Shown: one piece after another, positions 31,433 to 32,634 of the stretch
Position numbering within the stretch: position 1 is the stretch's first letter
Layout: every line of letters starts with the position of its first letter
Source of the DNA: Mycobacterium sp.
GTDB lineage: Bacteria > Actinomycetota > Actinomycetes > Mycobacteriales > Mycobacteriaceae
Length of the DNA: 32,634 bases
Assembly (NCBI GenBank): GCA_025965975.1
Contig: JAOPVX010000075.1
Coordinates: forward strand, 1-32,634
Direction of reading: 5' to 3'
The notes under the pieces: model-generated
Told to the model about the DNA's origin: nothing
Seen by the model: only the letters and a program-made list of their open reading frames with translations
Database searches by the model: none
Translations under genes and position numbers: made by a program

Positions 31433-32143
31433 GTGAATACGAATGGTGCGGTTGAACGACGACAGCAAGGCGGCCCTCCGCTGGCGCTGCTTGCCGCGAT
31501 CTCCCTGGTACTGCTGCTCGCCGGACTCGTGGTCGGGGTCGCACTGGCCGGCGTCATGCCGCTTCCGTACGGCTCCGCCACCGCGATACAGGACTACGTC
31601 TCCGGTCATCACGCGGCGGCCGTAGCCATCGCGGTCGGGACGTTCGGGTCATCGATACCGCTCGCCATCTACGCGGCCACCGCAAGCGCTCGCCTGCGTC
31701 AGCTCGGCGTCACCGCACCTGGGGCGACGATCGCATTGGCGGGGGGCCTGCTCGCGTCGGCCGGGCTGGCGTTATCGAGCTTGACGGCATGGACGCTGTC
31801 GCGGCCCGAGGTCACCTCCGACACGGCGTTGGTCCGCGCGCTGTACTACCTCACGTACCTGACCGGAGGTCCCTGGCATGTGGTCACGCTCGGGCTGTTG
31901 ATCGCCGGGATCGCGGTGCCCGGCCTGATCGTCGGGTTGCTGCCAAGACCGGTTGCGTGGACCGGCCTCGTCATCGCGGGTGTCGCCGAACTGACCACAC
32001 TGGTGCTGATCTGGACCGCGCTGACGCCGTTGTTGCCGGTCGCCCGGTTCACCGGACTGATCTGGCTGATCGTGGCCGGTGCGCTGCTCCCGCTGCGCCG
32101 ACCGAACCGGCAGGCGGCAGAGGCGACGGGGGCGCGGCGATGA
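31418..32143 (+). CDS. Six-helix membrane protein under MarR control
   Basis: A 241-residue protein. After about 28 polar residues come hydrophobic helices near LALLAAISLVLLLAGLVVGVAL, AAVAIAVGTFGSSIPLAIYAA, TIALAGGLLASAGLALSSL, VVTLGLLIAGIAVPGLIVGLL, WTGLVIAGVAELTTLVLIW and FTGLIWLIVAGALLPL. The loop YGSATAIQDYVSGHH parallels GYDIVSHVNEHSG in the 25117-25761 protein. Function is unknown. ATG 31418 sits 7 nt after a TATCGT box and within the operator palindrome; TTG 31382 would place the promoter inside the gene and is less likely. Its stop overlaps the LLM gene (ATGA). Confidence 0.75.
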   Translation: MNDLSVNTNGAVERRQQGGPPLALLAAISLVLLLAGLVVGVALAGVMPLPYGSATAIQDYVSGHHAAAVAIAVGTFGSSIPLAIYAATASARLRQLGVTAPGATIALAGGLLASAGLALSSLTAWTLSRPEVTSDTALVRALYYLTYLTGGPWHVVTLGLLIAGIAVPGLIVGLLPRPVAWTGLVIAGVAELTTLVLIWTALTPLLPVARFTGLIWLIVAGALLPLRRPNRQAAEATGARR

Positions 32144-32634
32144 AACTCAGTGTGAGCGTGACGAATTACTGGTGGCCCGATCGCCTCCACGACCGGCTCG
32201 CGTCGCTGGCCGCCGATCTCGATGACACCGCGGTCGACACCCTCTAGGTGCCCGACCACCTTCTGCAGGCCGACCCGGCCAGCCGGCTCGACGAACCGAT
32301 GCTGGAGGCCTACACCGCGCTGGGATATCTGGCGGCCGCCACGTCGCGGATCCGCCTCGGCACCATGGTCACCGCGGCGACCTTCCGCGCCCCCGCCTTG
32401 TTGATCAAGGCCGTCACCACGCTCGACGTGCTGTCGGCCGGCCGCGCGTGGCTGGGCATCGGTGCCGGCTACAACCGCGACGAGGCCCGCGCGATGGGGC
32501 TGTTCCTCCCCGACACCGCCGAGCGGTTCGCCAGGATGACCGAGTTGCTGCGACTGGCAGGGCACATGTGGAACGGCGACGAAACCCCGTTCCGCGGCGA
32601 GTATCTGGATCTCGAGCACCCGCTCGGCAGCCCG
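32140..32634 (+). pseudogene. LLM-class F420-dependent oxidoreductase with amber codon 36, cut by window end
   Basis: ATG 32140 overlaps the membrane protein stop (ATGA). The frame encodes MKLSVSVTNYWWPDRL and continues to DTAVDTL, then TAG (32245-32247), then VPDHLLQADPASRL. It stays open to the window end with clear luciferase-like monooxygenase blocks: EAYTALGYLAAATSRIRLGTMVTAATFR, AVTTLDVLSAGRAWLGIGAGYN and ERFARMTELLRL. Relatives usually have Trp before VPDH, so a single TGG-to-TAG change explains it. GTG 32248 directly after the stop could restart translation but would lose the first beta strand. A sequencing error is possible. Such enzymes use coenzyme F420. Confidence 0.8.

Overview
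The window is high-GC actinobacterial DNA, almost certainly from a fast-growing Mycobacterium (Mycolicibacterium). It holds the conserved mycobacterial order proA - MoxR ATPase - VWA protein - nadD - rsfS - gpgP - octT - degV, and later holA - rpsT (convergent) - circularly permuted ATP-grasp - alpha-E - transglutaminase. These match the M. tuberculosis Rv2427c-Rv2417c and Rv2413c-Rv2409c blocks. GTG starts, ATGA/GTGA/TGATG stop-start overlaps and TANNNT boxes 6-8 nt before start codons (leaderless promoters) fit the genus.

Layout. 1-2331 (minus): ribokinase, crotonase-like protein, a CmtR-type Cd/Pb-sensing ArsR repressor and the start of a cation-efflux transporter cut by the window edge. 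2479-10340 (plus): the proA-to-degV housekeeping block plus a DinB/mycothiol-type protein. Two of its junctions carry short repeats built around start codons: a duplicated start cassette at proA/moxR and six 33-bp units between nadD and rsfS. octT has a different repeat inserted in frame near its start.

10394-19909 is a catabolic island in three transcription units. One is KstD-like - SDR - DapB-like reductase (minus). The second is KshA-like Rieske oxygenase - small Cys protein (plus). The third is HsaD-like - HsaA-like - HsaC-like - Kst4D-like flavoprotein (minus). Together they encode a second copy of the steroid A/B-ring opening route: delta4 and delta1 dehydrogenation, 9-alpha hydroxylation, ring-A hydroxylation, meta-cleavage and C-C hydrolysis. 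No KshB or HsaB reductase partners are present.

20042-25761 is an accessory segment. It contains a small secreted protein, an acetamidase/formamidase - RidA - SPFH run, an NTF2-like protein, a cobalt-type nitrile hydratase operon (beta - alpha - accessory) and a six-helix membrane protein. The degV-holA interval, which in M. tuberculosis holds eis, comEA and comEC, lacks all three here.

25889-30844 returns to conserved genes: DNA polymerase III delta subunit, ribosomal protein S20, and the ATP-grasp / alpha-E / transglutaminase trio. 30841-32634 holds a MarR repressor divergent from a membrane protein, with palindromic operators over both promoters. The membrane protein is followed by an F420-type LLM oxidoreductase with an in-frame amber codon at position 36, cut by the window end. 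No tRNA, rRNA, insertion sequence or CRISPR array was seen.
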